Of a DNA stretch of 64,000 nt, positions 8,778 through 20,784 are shown piece by piece. Both the position numbers and the translations under genes were made by a program. The notes beneath the pieces were generated by a model. The model was not told where the DNA came from, made no database searches, and saw only the letters and a list, made by a program, of their open reading frames with translations. The stretch comes from DASVFB01 sp963815965 (GTDB lineage Bacteria; Actinomycetota; Thermoleophilia; Gaiellales; Gaiellaceae). Numbering within the stretch: position 1 is the stretch's first letter; the number at the start of each line of letters is the position of its first letter. The stretch lies in the NCBI GenBank assembly GCA_963815965.1, contig CAWFIT010000001.1, forward strand, positions 930,001-994,000, read 5' to 3'.

Positions 8778-10286
8778 GGGCTGATTCCACCCTCGGTGGA
8801 CATCGAGCCGTGGGGAACAGCGGGCGTGCGTGGCGGCGTGAATCGGGCCGGCGCGCTCGTCGAGGTGCGCGTAGTCGAGGGGAAGGAGTGCTCGGTAATC
8901 GCCCGCGGGCCACACGGACAGCGCGAGCAGGCAGGCCACGAGCGGCACGAGGATCGCCAGCTCGCCCGGGACCAGGTCCCGGGCCGCGTCCGAAACGGCC
9001 GAGCCGACGTCCTGGTGCAACACGCCGGAGATGAGGCGGAGCATGTACATCGCGGCGAGCACGATCGCGACCGCGCCGGCGACGGCGTAGAGCCAGTACT
9101 GCTGGAACACGCCTGCGAGCACGAGGAACTCGCCGGCGAACGCGCTCGAGCCTGGCACCGCGAGCGCGATCACGCCCGTCGTCATCAGCAGCGTTGCGAG
9201 CGCCGGCCGGCCCCGCGCCATCCCGCCGAGCAACAGGAACTCACCCGTCGCCGTACGCCGCTCGATCGCGCCCGCGAGCAGGAACAGCGTCGCGGAGATC
9301 AGGCCGTGGTTCACCATCTGCAGCACCGCCCCGTTGAAGCCGAGGTCGTTCGTCGCGAATAGCCCGAGCGTGATGAGCCCCATCTGCGCGAGCGACGAGT
9401 ACGCGATCACGCCGCGCACGTCCGGCGCTCGGAACGCAAGCAGTGAGCCGTACACGAGCCCGACGGCGGCGAGCACGAGGAACAGCGTTCGGAAGTCCTC
9501 CGTGGGCCCTGGAAACTTCGCGATCGCGATGCGCAGGAAGCCGTACACGGCAGCCTTCGAAACGATCCCGCTCAGCACCGCCGAAACCTCCGGCGACGCC
9601 TCGCGGTACGCGTCGGGTAACCAGCCGTGGAACGGGAACAGCGGCGCCTTGACCGCGAACGCGGCGGCGAAGCCGAGGAAGATCCAGTTCGACGAGCTTG
9701 TCCCCGACTGCGCCAGGTCGAACGTCCCCTGCGAGAGGCCGAGCGCGATGATCGAGACGAGCATCAGCAGCGAGCCGGCCATCGTGTACGCGACGAACTT
9801 GAACGTCGCGCCGAGCCGCCCCGCTCCGCCCCACACGCCGAGCAGCACGTAGAGCGGGATCAGCATCGCCTCGAACATCACGTAGAAGAGGAGGAGGTCC
9901 TGCGCTGTGAAGACGCCGACGACGGCGCCCGTGAGCAGGAGCATCAGCCCGTAGTACGCGCGCGGTCGTTCGCGGCCCGCGAGGAACGCGTAGGCCATCG
10001 CTGCGGCCATGACGACGACGCTGAGACCGACGAGCCAGAGCGAGAAGCCGAACATGCCGACGTGGTACGACACGTTGAGGTCGCTGAACCACGACGCCTG
10101 CTGCTCGAACTGCAGGCCGTGCGCGAAGTCGAAGCGCGTCACCGCGTCGATCCAGAAGCCGACCTCGACGAGCGAGACGAGCACGGCGAACGATGCGACC
10201 GCGTTTCCGCCCACGGGGAAGACGAAGCAGGCGAGCGCTCCCGCGACGGGGAGGAAGATCAGGATCGTCGCGATCCAGTCGTTCAT
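8774..10286 (-). CDS. nuoM: NADH-quinone oxidoreductase subunit M, one frameshift near the end
   Basis: The 503-aa (repaired) antiporter-like subunit carries FVMFEAMLIPLYVLLGVWGG-type helices and VKAPLFPFHGWLPDAY, the Lys/His proton-channel segment. The ATG overlaps the nuoL stop (ATGA). The frame stays open into nuoN, but the last residues are out of register. One extra base in GGG 8822-8824 restores a C-terminus ending SMSTEGGISP with a TGA that overlaps the nuoN GTG, as at other junctions in this operon. Confidence 0.9.
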
Positions 10287-12175
10287 CGCACCGAGATGAA
10301 GACGACGACGAGAACGGCGAGCCCGCCCGCGAGCGCGAGCGCATACACGCGCAGCAGGCCCGTCTGGAGGCGGGCGACCAACGAGCCGGACTCCTTGGTG
10401 CCGACACCGACCTCCCTGAGCGAGCCGAGGATGATCGGCTGCTCGAACCAGCGGTACAAGGCGCGCGCGAGCCAGACGGACGGCCGGTAGAACGCGCGGT
10501 CGTACAGCCAGTCGAACCAGAGCCTGTGCTCGAGCGCGGACTGCACCTCCGGTACGCGCGGCACCTCCGCGCGGTGCGCGCCGTAGATCGCCCACGCGAC
10601 GCCGATGCCGACGAGGCCGAAGATGACCGCGAAGATGCTCGAGATCGCGTCCTGCGTTCCGCTCGGCGTCACGAGCGGCGGCGCGGACACCTCGAGGAAG
10701 TTCGACACGGGCGTCCAGAAGTCCGCGACCTGAATCCACCCGCCGACGACCGACAACACGCCGAGCACGACCACCGGCACGAACATCACGAGCGGCCCCT
10801 CGCGAGTCCACCTGCTGGGCCCGACGTGGTGGTGCTCGCGCGCGTACGGGCTCGGCTCGCCCCAGAAGACCATGAACAGCATGCGGAACGTGTAGAGGCC
10901 GGTCAGGAACGTCCCCACGACGCCGGCGATCCAGAGGATCGAGCCGTAGGTGCCGTGCGCAAGCGTCGCGGCGAGGATCGGATCCTTGGAGAAGAAGCCG
11001 GCGAACGGCGGGATGCCGACGAGCGCGAGCCCGCCGACGATGAAGAGCCAGTACGTGCGCGGCATCAGCACGCGCATGCCCCCCATCTTCCGCATGTCCT
11101 GCTCGCCTGCGAGCGCATGGATCAGGAGACCGGCCGCGAGGAAGAGCAGCGCCTTGAAGAAGGCGTGCGTGAGCAGGTGGAACATCCCGTCGGAATAGGC
11201 GCCCACTCCGACGCCGACGAACATGTAGCCGATCTGCGACATCGTCGAGTACGCGATGACGCGCTTGATGTCCGTCTGCACGAGCGCGATCAGCCCCGCG
11301 ACGAGCAGCGTCAGCGCGCCGAGCCCCGCCGCCAGGTCGAGGATGTTCGGCGCCAGCTCGAAGACGGCGTGCGTGCGTGCGATCAGGTACACGCCCGCGG
11401 TCACCATCGTGGCCGCGTGAATCAGCGCGCTGACCGGTGTCGGGCCCTCCATCGCGTCGGGGAGCCACGTGTGCAGCGGTATCTGCGCGGACTTGGCGAC
11501 CGCGCCGCCGAGCAGGCCGAGCGCGACGAGGTTGATCACGAGCGAGCTCGAGGTGCTGATCTCGACCAGCGAGCCGAACCCGAGCGAGCCCGTGTGCAGG
11601 ATGAGCAAGAAGAGCGCGAGCGCAAACGTCGCGTCGCCGACCGCGTTCATGATGAACGCCTTCTTCGCCGCGGCGATCGCGCTGGGCCGCTCGTGGTGGA
11701 AGCCGATCAGCAGGTATGACGAGAGGCCGACGAGGCCCCAGCCGACGAGCAGCATCAGCAGGTTGCCCCCCTGAACGAGCATGAGCATCGAGAAGACGAA
11801 GAACGCCATGTAGGCGAAGTAGCGGCGCTCCTCGTTCTCGCCGTCCATGTAGCCGATCGAGTACGCGACGATCAGCGAGCCGACGCCGGAGACGACGAGC
11901 ATCATGAAGACGCTCAGCGGGTCGAGCAGGATGCTGAGGCCGAAGTGGTACTGGTCGGTCCCGAGCCACGTCCACGCGGTCGAGAGGTGGCTGCGCTCGT
12001 CGGGGTTCTCCGAGAGCAGCTTCGCAAAGGCGACGACGGCGGCCGCGAAGGAGACCGAGGTCGACGCGGTCGCGATCCAGCCCGCCGTTCGGCCCGAGAT
12101 CCGCATCCCCGCGAGCGTGATGAGGAGCGCCGCACCGAGCGGCGCGAGCAGGCAGATCCAGGCCGCGGCGATCAA
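10283..12175 (-). CDS. nuoL: NADH-quinone oxidoreductase subunit L
   Basis: The 630-aa protein is the largest antiporter-like subunit, with the long C-terminal lateral helix region seen in NuoL. Signatures include VGWGLVGLSSYLLIGFH, KSAQIPLHTWLPDAMEGPTP and AYSTMSQIGYM. It is intact. It starts 4 bases after the nuoK stop and its TGA overlaps the nuoM ATG. It acts in the membrane arm as a distal proton pump. Confidence 0.96.
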   Translation of the reverse strand: MIAAAWICLLAPLGAALLITLAGMRISGRTAGWIATASTSVSFAAAVVAFAKLLSENPDERSHLSTAWTWLGTDQYHFGLSILLDPLSVFMMLVVSGVGSLIVAYSIGYMDGENEERRYFAYMAFFVFSMLMLVQGGNLLMLLVGWGLVGLSSYLLIGFHHERPSAIAAAKKAFIMNAVGDATFALALFLLILHTGSLGFGSLVEISTSSSLVINLVALGLLGGAVAKSAQIPLHTWLPDAMEGPTPVSALIHAATMVTAGVYLIARTHAVFELAPNILDLAAGLGALTLLVAGLIALVQTDIKRVIAYSTMSQIGYMFVGVGVGAYSDGMFHLLTHAFFKALLFLAAGLLIHALAGEQDMRKMGGMRVLMPRTYWLFIVGGLALVGIPPFAGFFSKDPILAATLAHGTYGSILWIAGVVGTFLTGLYTFRMLFMVFWGEPSPYAREHHHVGPSRWTREGPLVMFVPVVVLGVLSVVGGWIQVADFWTPVSNFLEVSAPPLVTPSGTQDAISSIFAVIFGLVGIGVAWAIYGAHRAEVPRVPEVQSALEHRLWFDWLYDRAFYRPSVWLARALYRWFEQPIILGSLREVGVGTKESGSLVARLQTGLLRVYALALAGGLAVLVVVFISVR

Positions 12176-12179
12176 CGGC

Positions 12180-12488
12180 TCACCCTCGCAGCGACTTCAG
12201 CCGGTCGACGTCGAGTGGGAGGCGCCGCCGCGACATCGCAACGATCAGACCGAGGCCGACGACGACCTCCGAGGCCGCGACGGCCATCACGGAGATCGCG
12301 AACACCTGGCCCGTGCCCTCGCCGGTCTGGCGCGAGAACGCGATCAGGGCAAGGTTGCCGCCGTTGAGCATGATCTCGAGCGACAGCAGGACGATCAGCG
12401 GCGAGCGGCGCAGCAAGACGCCGAGCACACCGATCGAGAAGAGGATGGCGCTGATCGCCAGGTACCAGCTGACGTCAGGTCCCAGCAT
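12180..12488 (-). CDS. nuoK: NADH-quinone oxidoreductase subunit K
   Basis: A 102-aa protein with three membrane helices, the standard size. The helix with SLEIMLNGGNLALIAF holds the conserved membrane Glu of NuoK, and a second Glu lies in AASEVVVGLGLIVA. The start overlaps the end of nuoJ by 14 bases. Confidence 0.95.
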   Translation of the reverse strand: MLGPDVSWYLAISAILFSIGVLGVLLRRSPLIVLLSLEIMLNGGNLALIAFSRQTGEGTGQVFAISVMAVAASEVVVGLGLIVAMSRRRLPLDVDRLKSLRG

Positions 12489-13002
12489 CGAATCTCCGCG
12501 AGTGGTGGCCCAGAACGACGCCGCCGACCGCGGCGGCGAGCAGCACGATCGACGTGACCTCGAACGCGAGCAGGTGGTCGGTCAGGAACAGGCGGCCGAT
12601 CTCGGCGGGGCTCCCGAACGAGGCGTCGATCTTCGCCGGGTGCGAGAGGCTGGACTCACCGACCGCGACGATGATCTCAACGAAGATCGCGGCCGCCGCG
12701 ACGATCGCGCCGACGGTTTGCCAACCGTGCCGCCCGACGAACGGCGCGTCGGCCTCGCCGCCCAGGTACGCGATCACGAACAGGAACATCACCATCACGG
12801 CGCCGGCGTAGACGAGCACCTGCGCAGCCGCCACGAACTCGGCCGAGAGCAGGAGGTACAGGACCGCGAGCGACCCGAGGTTCCCGATCAGCGCGAGCGC
12901 CGAGTAGAACGGATTGCGGAACGAGACAACTGCGATGCCCGACGCGATGCAGCCGAACGCGGCGGCGAACCAGACGATCCAGACGACGACGTTGCCCGCC
13001 AC
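12475..13002 (-). CDS. nuoJ: NADH-quinone oxidoreductase subunit J
   Basis: A 175-aa protein with about five membrane helices. The Tyr/Gly-rich helix AAQVLVYAGAVMVMFLFVI is the pi-bulge helix (TM3) typical of NuoJ. The ATG follows the nuoI stop directly with no spacer, and the 3' end overlaps nuoK. Confidence 0.95.
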   Translation of the reverse strand: MAGNVVVWIVWFAAAFGCIASGIAVVSFRNPFYSALALIGNLGSLAVLYLLLSAEFVAAAQVLVYAGAVMVMFLFVIAYLGGEADAPFVGRHGWQTVGAIVAAAAIFVEIIVAVGESSLSHPAKIDASFGSPAEIGRLFLTDHLLAFEVTSIVLLAAAVGGVVLGHHSRRFDAGT

Positions 13003-13497
13003 TTAACTGTTGTTCTTGTAGTAGGGAATCGGCGTGTCGTAGAGGTCGGGATCCGCAACGGGGATCTGCTTCATCGGCTCCGCGAGCAGCATGTCCTTCG
13101 TGTAGATCTGGTCGTCGCGGTTGTACTCGGAGATCTCGTACTCGTTTCCGAGCGTGATCGCGTCGAACGGGCACGCGAGCTCGCAGTAGCCGCAGAAGAT
13201 GCAGCGGCTCATGTTGATCTCGTAGATGCGCGCGTAGCGCTCTCCCGGTGAAACGCGATGGTCGGGCGTGTTCTCGGCCGGCACCACGCGGATGCAGTCC
13301 GCGGGACACGCGGCCGCGCACAGCGAACAGCCGATGCACTTCTCGAGCCCGTTCTCGTGCCGCCACAGCCGGTGACGGCCGCGGAAGCGCGGGAACATCG
13401 GCTTCTTGTACTCCGGGTACTGCTGCGTCAGCGGCTTGCGAAAGATCTGCCGGAACGTGAGCGCGAATCCCTTGAGGCTGTCGACGGGCTGCGGCAT
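13003..13497 (-). CDS. nuoI: NADH-quinone oxidoreductase subunit I (2 x 4Fe-4S)
   Basis: The 164-aa protein carries two ferredoxin-type motifs, CIGCSLCAAACPADCI and CIFCGYCELACPFDAI, which bind clusters N6a and N6b on the path to quinone. Its ATG overlaps the nuoH stop (TGATG). Confidence 0.96.
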   Translation of the reverse strand: MPQPVDSLKGFALTFRQIFRKPLTQQYPEYKKPMFPRFRGRHRLWRHENGLEKCIGCSLCAAACPADCIRVVPAENTPDHRVSPGERYARIYEINMSRCIFCGYCELACPFDAITLGNEYEISEYNRDDQIYTKDMLLAEPMKQIPVADPDLYDTPIPYYKNNS

Positions 13498-14498
13498 CAG
13501 CTAACGAGCACCACGAAGAAGGCGGTGACGACGGCGTTGATCGTCGCGACCGGCAGGAGCACCTTCCAGCCGAAGCGCATCAGCTGGTCGTAGCGCAGTC
13601 GCGGCACCGACGCGCGAAGCCAGATGAACAGCGAGATGAAGATCAGGAGCTTGAGGAAGAACCAGATCGGCCCGTACGCGTCGAGCCGCTCGACCCACGG
13701 GACGTGCCAGCCGCCGAAGAAGAGCGTGACGCAGAGACCCGAGAGCACGATCAGATTGATGTACTCGGCCATCTGGAAGAGGCCCCACCGCATGCCGGAG
13801 TACTCGGTGTGGTACCCGGCAACAAGCTCGCTGTCGGCCTCGGGCAGGTCGAACGGCGCGCGCGCCGACTCTGCGACTCCCCCGAAGAGGAAGACGAGGA
13901 AGCCGACCGCCTGCGGAATGACGAACCAGAGCGTCGCCTCCTGCTTGGCGACGATGTCGGGCAGCCCGAGCGACTGTCCCATCATCACGACGCCGAGGAC
14001 GCTGAGCGCGAGCGAAACCTCGTAGGACACGAGCTGCGCGCACGTCCGCATCGACCCGAGCAGGGAGTACTTCGACTCGGACGCCCAGCCGCCGACGATG
14101 AAGCCGTAGACGCCGATCGAGCCGAGCGCGAAGATGAGGATCAGCCCGATCGGCGCGTTCACGACCTCGCCGTTGAGATGCCAGTGGTAGATGCCCCAGC
14201 CCGGTCCCCACGGGATCACGGCGAATGCCGCAAGCGCCGTGAACGCGGACACGATCGGCGCGATGATGTAGGGCATGTTGCTCGCGGCCGCGGGGAAGAA
14301 GCTTTCCTTGCGGATCAGCTTGATCAGGTCGGCGATCGGCTGGAGCAGCCCTTTCCAGCCGGCGCGGTTCGGCCCGTAGCGCTGCTGCATGCGGCCGAGC
14401 AGCTTGCGCTCGAGCCACGTCGTGTACGCGAAGAGCAGCAGGACGAGGTTGATGACGATGAACGCCTTGATGAGCGAGATCCACCAGGGCTCGGTCAT
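13497..14498 (-). CDS. nuoH: NADH-quinone oxidoreductase subunit H
   Basis: The 333-aa membrane protein has eight or so helices and the signatures LERKLLGRMQQRYGPNRAG, the quinone-chamber loop, and FDLPEADSELVAGYHTEYSG, a conserved acidic loop. The ATG overlaps the nuoG TGA. It forms the hinge between the quinone site and the membrane arm. Confidence 0.96.
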   Translation of the reverse strand: MTEPWWISLIKAFIVINLVLLLFAYTTWLERKLLGRMQQRYGPNRAGWKGLLQPIADLIKLIRKESFFPAAASNMPYIIAPIVSAFTALAAFAVIPWGPGWGIYHWHLNGEVVNAPIGLILIFALGSIGVYGFIVGGWASESKYSLLGSMRTCAQLVSYEVSLALSVLGVVMMGQSLGLPDIVAKQEATLWFVIPQAVGFLVFLFGGVAESARAPFDLPEADSELVAGYHTEYSGMRWGLFQMAEYINLIVLSGLCVTLFFGGWHVPWVERLDAYGPIWFFLKLLIFISLFIWLRASVPRLRYDQLMRFGWKVLLPVATINAVVTAFFVVLVS

Positions 14499-16624
14499 GC
14501 GGGCTTCACCTCCACGTCGTGCAGGAGGCCGCGGACGTGCTCCTCGGCGGCGCGCACCGTTCCCTTCGCGAGCTTGCGCGAGACGCGTGCACGCAGGCGG
14601 ACCGACGTTCCGTTCGAGCTCGCCTCGATCTCTGCGCCGTTCTCGATCCCGCGTGAGCGTGCGTCGTCCTGCGACAGCTCGAGCTCCGGCGCCGGGCGCT
14701 GGAACTGGAGCTCCGGCACGCGCTCGACGGCGGGGCCGGAGAAGAGCGGCCGGTACGTGACGAGCTTGAGCCCGGAGACCTTCGCTTGCTTCGGCTTCTT
14801 CACCGGTGCAGCCGGTTCGCCGGTCGGTGCGGCGCGTGAGGGCAGCGGAGCCTGCTCGCCGATCGCCGCGAATGGCAGACCGTCGTAGATCTGCGCCGAC
14901 AATTCCTCGAACGCGGACGCCGCGTACGGCGGGATGCCGACCTCGAAGCGCTCGCCGAGCTTCGCAATCCACGCGAGCTCGTCCGGCGCCGGCGGCATGA
15001 CGGCGGGGCGAAGCCGTTGCAGGCGGCCCTCGAGATTGATGTACGTGCCCTCGCGCTCGAGGTAGCTCGTTCCCGGGAGCAGCAGGTCGACGAGGCCGCG
15101 CGCCTGGCGCTCGAACATGGCGAACGCGAGCACGTGCTCTGCCTCTGCGGCGAGATCGCGCACGTCCGGATTCGCGAGCGCCTCGTCGCCGGAGATGACG
15201 AGCAGCTTGACCGGATCCGGCGCCTCGGGCTCTTCCTCGTCGGCGGCGGCGGCCCATGCCTCGCAGACGCCGCGCGCGTTGGGCGTGCGCGGCAGGTAGA
15301 AGGCGCCCCAGACGTCGAGCCGTTCCGCATGGGCTGCGAGCTCCGTCTCTCCGTCCGGCCCCGACCAGATCAGGATCGCCCGCTCGGCGGCGCGCACCTT
15401 CTCCTCGTCGAGCTCGTACAGGATCTCAGCGCCGTTTCGGCGGGCCGCGCGAAGCCACAGGTCGACGACGGGCGCGCGCTCCGCGACTGGCTCGTCGCCG
15501 AGCACCACGACCACCTCTGCGTCGCGAATCGACGACAACGGGCGGCGACGGCCGTCGAGCACGTACGAGTTCTCGACCTCGGGCATGACCGCCGAGTGCG
15601 CGCCGAGCCCGACGCGCAGGAGCCGCGCGAGCGCGTACGCCTGCTCCACGGTCTCGGAGCCCGAGAGCGCCGTCACGATGTGCGAGCCGGCGTTCCGCAA
15701 GAGTGCTTCCGCCTCGCCGATCGCGTCGTCCCACGACAGTGCGTCGTACGCCTGCGCTCCGCGGCGGCGGCGGGCCTCGGTGACGCGGTCGCTCGCGTAC
15801 ACGTGCGAGTACGCGAAGCGTCCCTTGTCGCAGAGCCAGCCGTCGTCTATCTCGGGATGGTTGCGCGACAGGATCCGCTTGACCTTTCCCTCTCGCGTGG
15901 TCGCGGCGACGTTGCAGCCGACGGGGCACATGCCGCACACCGTCGGGACGTTCTGGATCTCCCACGGCCGCGCCTCGAAGCGGTACTGCGTCGACGTGAG
16001 CGCGCCGACGGGGCAGAGCTCGATCACGTTGCCGCTGAACGGCGCCGAGGTACGGCTCGTCTTCGAACGTCGCGATGACCGACTGCGAGCCGCGGTTCAG
16101 CGCCACCAGCTGCATGTCCTCGGCGACCGTCTCGCTGAAGCGCGTGCAGCGGTAGCAGAGGATGCAGCGCTCGCGGTCGAGTGCGATCGTCGGCGAGACC
16201 GGAATCGGCTTCTCGAAGGTCCGCTTGGGGAAGAACATGCGCGACGAGCCCGGCCCGTAGCGGAACGTCAGGTCCTGCAGCGGGCACTCGCCGCCCTTGT
16301 CGCAGACGGGGCAGTCGAGCGGATGGTTGACGAGGATGAACTCGAGCGTCGAGTCCTGAGCCTCCGCAGCCTTCGGCGACGTGAGCGCGCTGCGCACGAT
16401 CATCCCGTCGGTCGCGGTCATGGTGCACGCGGTCTGCATCTTCGGCAGGCCCTCGACTTCGCAGAGACACATGCGGCAAGCGCCGACGGGTGCCCCAAGC
16501 CGCGGCTCGTAACAGAAGACGGGGATCTCGATCCCGGCGGCGAGCGCCGTCTCGACGAGTCCGGTGCCCTTCGCCACGTGCACCTCGACGCCGTCGACGG
16601 TGACCGAGACCAGCTCTGCCGCGC

Positions 16625-16628
<4 letters not shown>
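14495..16628 (-). CDS. nuoG: NADH-quinone oxidoreductase subunit G, one frameshift
   Basis: The repaired protein is 710 aa. The N-terminus has a 2Fe-2S ferredoxin domain (Cys near 34, 45, 48, 62), the His-ligated 4Fe-4S motif HPLDCPVCDKGGECPLQD and CILCYRCTRF. The second part has CGMCPVGCN and a downstream Cys (GWLCDKGRFAY), the N7-type cluster, then a molybdopterin-oxidoreductase-like domain. One extra base in the GG at 16049-16050 breaks the gene; removing it gives EPYSAPFSGNVIELCPVG, the expected family sequence. The GTG at 16628 overlaps the nuoF stop. Confidence 0.92.
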
Positions 16629-17925
<1,297 letters not shown>

Positions 17926-17939
<14 letters not shown>

Positions 17940-18393
17940 GGAGCTCCTCCAGCAGCGCAGGAACATCCCCGGGCACGACTGGCTCGCGATAGCGCCCGTC
18001 GACGACGACGACCGGCGCGTAGCCGCAGCCGCCGGCGCACTCGATCGTCCGGAACGTCACGGAGCCGTCTTCAGTCGTCTCGCCCGCCGACACGCCGAGC
18101 TCGTGCTCGAACGCTTCGACGACGCGCTGCGCGCCGACGAGCGCGCACGCGAGGTTCGTGCAGACCTCGACCGTGTGCCGACCGATCGGCTCGAGGTGGT
18201 ACATGTCGTAGAACGTCGCGATGCCCTTGCAGTACGCGGGCGTCAGGTCGAGCGCCTCGGCCACCTCCCGGAATGCCTCCGGCGAGAGCCAGCCGTACCG
18301 CTCCTGCGCTGCGCGCAGCGCGGGCATGACTGCCGAGCGAGAGTCGGGATAGCGCGCTCGGAACTGCTGAATCTCGTCAAAAAGCTCCGTCAT
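17926..18393 (-). CDS. nuoE: NADH-quinone oxidoreductase subunit E (2Fe-2S)
   Basis: The 155-aa thioredoxin-fold protein carries the N1a ligands as CTNLAC and, further on, CAGGCGYAP. The ATG at 18393 (MTELFDEIQQF) overlaps the nuoD TGA (ATGA). Confidence 0.95.
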
Positions 18394-19649
18394 CGATCGA
18401 CCTCGCCCATCAAGGTGTCGAGCGAGCCGACGATCGCGATCATGTCTGCGATCAGCGAGTTGCGCAGGCACGTCGCCGTCGCCTCGAGCGCAACATACGA
18501 CGGCGCTCGGAACTTCACGCGCCACGGCTTCGGCCCGCCGTCAGAGACGACGTAGCAGCCGCACTCGCCGCGCGGCGACTCGATCGTCACGTAGACCTCG
18601 CCCTCGGGGACGCGGTAGCCCTCGGTGACGATCTTGAAGTGGTGGATGAGCGACTCCATCGAGGTGTGGAGCTCCTCGCGGGGCGGCAGGACGACCTTGC
18701 GGTCGTCCGCGATCCACGGCTCGCCTTCCATCTGCTCGAGCTGGTCGAGGCACTGCGCGACGATGCGAGTCGACTCGCGCATCTCGTCCATCCTCACGCG
18801 GTAGCGGTCGTAGACGTCGCCGTTCGGATAGACGGGGATCTCGAAGTCGACCGCGTCGTACGCAAGGTACGGCTGGTCGCGCCGCACGTCCCAGTCGACG
18901 CCAGACGCGCGCAGCACCGGCCCCGATTGTCCGAGCGCGATCGCGTCGTCCGCGCTCAGCAACCCGATTCCCACAGTGCGCTCGAGCCAGATCTGGTTGC
19001 GATCGACGAGCTGCTCGTACTCGTCCACAGCGTGCGGCATGCGCTCGACGAACTTGCGGCACTCGGCGTAGAAGCCGCGCGGAACGTCCTCGGCGAGGCC
19101 GCCGGCCTGGAAGTACCGCGTGTGCATTCGCGTCCCGGCGACGAGCTCGGAGAGGTCGAGGATCTGCTCGCGCTCGCGGAAGCAGTACCAGAACATCGAG
19201 ATCGCCCCGAGCTCGAGTCCCGACGTGCCGAGCCAGACGAGGTGCGAGTGGATGCGGTTCAGCTCGCACAGCAGCATGCGCATCCACGTCGCCTTCCGAG
19301 GCACCTCGATGCCCAGCAGCTTCTCGATCGCGAGCACGAAGACGAGCTCGTTGTTCTGGAACGAGAGGTAGTCGATCCGCCCGGGGTACGTGATCCCTTT
19401 CCACCACGTCTTCTGCTCCATGCTCTTCTCGAAGCCCGTGTGCAGGTAGCCGATCACCGCGTGCAGCCCGACGACCGTCTCGCCGTGCAGGTCGATCACA
19501 AGCCGGAGCACGCCGTGCGTCGAAGGATGGTTCGGGCCGAAGTTGACCTGGAGGATGTCCTCGGCGTCCGGCGGGACCTCGAGAACGGTCGGGATCGGCG
19601 ACGGGATGCGCGTACCCTCGTAGATGCGCGCACGCTCGGGTGCCAGCAT
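18390..19649 (-). CDS. nuoD: NADH-quinone oxidoreductase subunit D
   Basis: A 419-aa, 49-kDa-type subunit. It shows FGPNHPSTHGVLRL near the start, GYLHTGFEKSMEQKTW and the C-terminal APSYVALEATATCLRNSLIADMI region that lines the quinone cavity. The ATG overlaps the nuoC TAA (TAATG). NuoC and NuoD are separate genes, unlike the enterobacterial fusion. Confidence 0.96.
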   Translation of the reverse strand: MLAPERARIYEGTRIPSPIPTVLEVPPDAEDILQVNFGPNHPSTHGVLRLVIDLHGETVVGLHAVIGYLHTGFEKSMEQKTWWKGITYPGRIDYLSFQNNELVFVLAIEKLLGIEVPRKATWMRMLLCELNRIHSHLVWLGTSGLELGAISMFWYCFREREQILDLSELVAGTRMHTRYFQAGGLAEDVPRGFYAECRKFVERMPHAVDEYEQLVDRNQIWLERTVGIGLLSADDAIALGQSGPVLRASGVDWDVRRDQPYLAYDAVDFEIPVYPNGDVYDRYRVRMDEMRESTRIVAQCLDQLEQMEGEPWIADDRKVVLPPREELHTSMESLIHHFKIVTEGYRVPEGEVYVTIESPRGECGCYVVSDGGPKPWRVKFRAPSYVALEATATCLRNSLIADMIAIVGSLDTLMGEVDR

Positions 19650-20197
19650 TACTCGGCGTCCGAGAAACGGACCGGCTCGCCGCCGATCGGGTAGTCCTTC
19701 CGCAGCGGGTGACCCTCCCAGTCGTCGTCCATGAGGATCCGCCTGTGGTTCGGATGGTTCTCGATCGGGATGCCCATCAGGTCCCACGCTTCCCGCTCGT
19801 GCCAGTCTGCGGTTGGCCAAACGCCGACGACCGACGGCACGCTCTCGCCGTCATCGAGCCAGACCTGGACGCGAAGAATGCGTCCGTCGCCGCGGCGCAG
19901 CGCGAGCAGGTGGTAGTTCATCGCGAAGCGCTTCGGCTTCGGCTCCGGCAGCCGCTGGTAGCCCTGCGTCATCGGCGTATTGAGGTCGCGGCCTGTCGCC
20001 GTCCCGATGTACCCGGAGACGCCGGCGTCGCCCCAGCCGAGGTAGTCCGTCGGCGTGATGTCCGAGAGGAAGCTGAATCCGTGCTCGTCGCGCAGGTGCT
20101 CGCACGCTTCCACGAGCGAGTCGCGCTCCACGACGAGCGTTGTCTCGCCGTGCGCCTCGCTCGCGCCGACATGGCCGGGGACCTGCTCCCACGTCAC
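19649..20197 (-). CDS. nuoC: NADH-quinone oxidoreductase subunit C
   Basis: The 182-aa, 30-kDa-type subunit ends with the family signature WHEREAWDLMGIPIENHPNH and LRKDYPIGGEP. The GTG at 20197 overlaps the nuoB TGA. It sits in the hydrophilic connecting fragment next to NuoD. Confidence 0.94.
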   Translation of the reverse strand: MTWEQVPGHVGASEAHGETTLVVERDSLVEACEHLRDEHGFSFLSDITPTDYLGWGDAGVSGYIGTATGRDLNTPMTQGYQRLPEPKPKRFAMNYHLLALRRGDGRILRVQVWLDDGESVPSVVGVWPTADWHEREAWDLMGIPIENHPNHRRILMDDDWEGHPLRKDYPIGGEPVRFSDAE

Positions 20198-20784
20198 GAC
20201 GCGACGCTCCTGATCTCGAACGCGGGCGGCACGCCTGCCTGCACTGCCTCGTGGAGACGCAGGATTCCTTCCATGAGCGCCTCTGGACGCGGCGGGCAGC
20301 CGGGGACGTAGATGTCGACGGCGACGATCTTGTCGACGCCCTGCAGGGTCGTGTAGTTGTTGAACATCCCGCCCGAGCTCGCGCACGCGCCCATCGCAAC
20401 CACCCACTTCGGCTCGAGCATCTGGTCGTAGATCTGTCGGAGCGGCGCGGCCATCTTGTGCGCAACGCGTCCGGAGACGATCAGCAGGTCTGCCTGGCGG
20501 GGCGAGGCGCGGAACGCCTCCATCCCGAAGCGCGCGATGTCGTAACGCGCCGAGACGATCGACATCATCTCGATCGCGCAGCACGCGAGGCCGAACGTGT
20601 CCGGCCACATCGACTTCGTCTGCGCCCAGCGCACGGCCTTGTCGAGCGTCGTGATCCCCAGGCGGCTCTCGAGGTCGCCGAGCTCCTGCTCGAACTTGCC
20701 CGGCCCGTTGCCCATCCACATCACGCGCTCGCTGTGCAGGCCGTAGTCGGCGAGCCGCTTCGGCTTCGGTTTGTCTAATGCCAC
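20194..20784 (-). CDS. nuoB: NADH-quinone oxidoreductase subunit B (cluster N2)
   Basis: The 196-aa protein has the tandem cysteines in FGLACCAIEMM, then MGACASSGGMF and VPGCPPRPEALMEGI. These are the ligands of cluster N2, the last electron carrier before quinone. It overlaps nuoA by 10 bases and nuoC by 4. Confidence 0.96.
   Translation of the reverse strand: MALDKPKPKRLADYGLHSERVMWMGNGPGKFEQELGDLESRLGITTLDKAVRWAQTKSMWPDTFGLACCAIEMMSIVSARYDIARFGMEAFRASPRQADLLIVSGRVAHKMAAPLRQIYDQMLEPKWVVAMGACASSGGMFNNYTTLQGVDKIVAVDIYVPGCPPRPEALMEGILRLHEAVQAGVPPAFEIRSVAS

Noticed and set aside
7308..11975. A 1555-codon open frame on the minus strand covering nuoN, nuoM and part of nuoL
   Set aside because: It is not a fused protein. 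NuoM has its own ATG overlapping the nuoL stop, and its true end is in another frame with a TGA overlapping the nuoN GTG; the part opposite nuoL is an Arg-rich out-of-frame translation.
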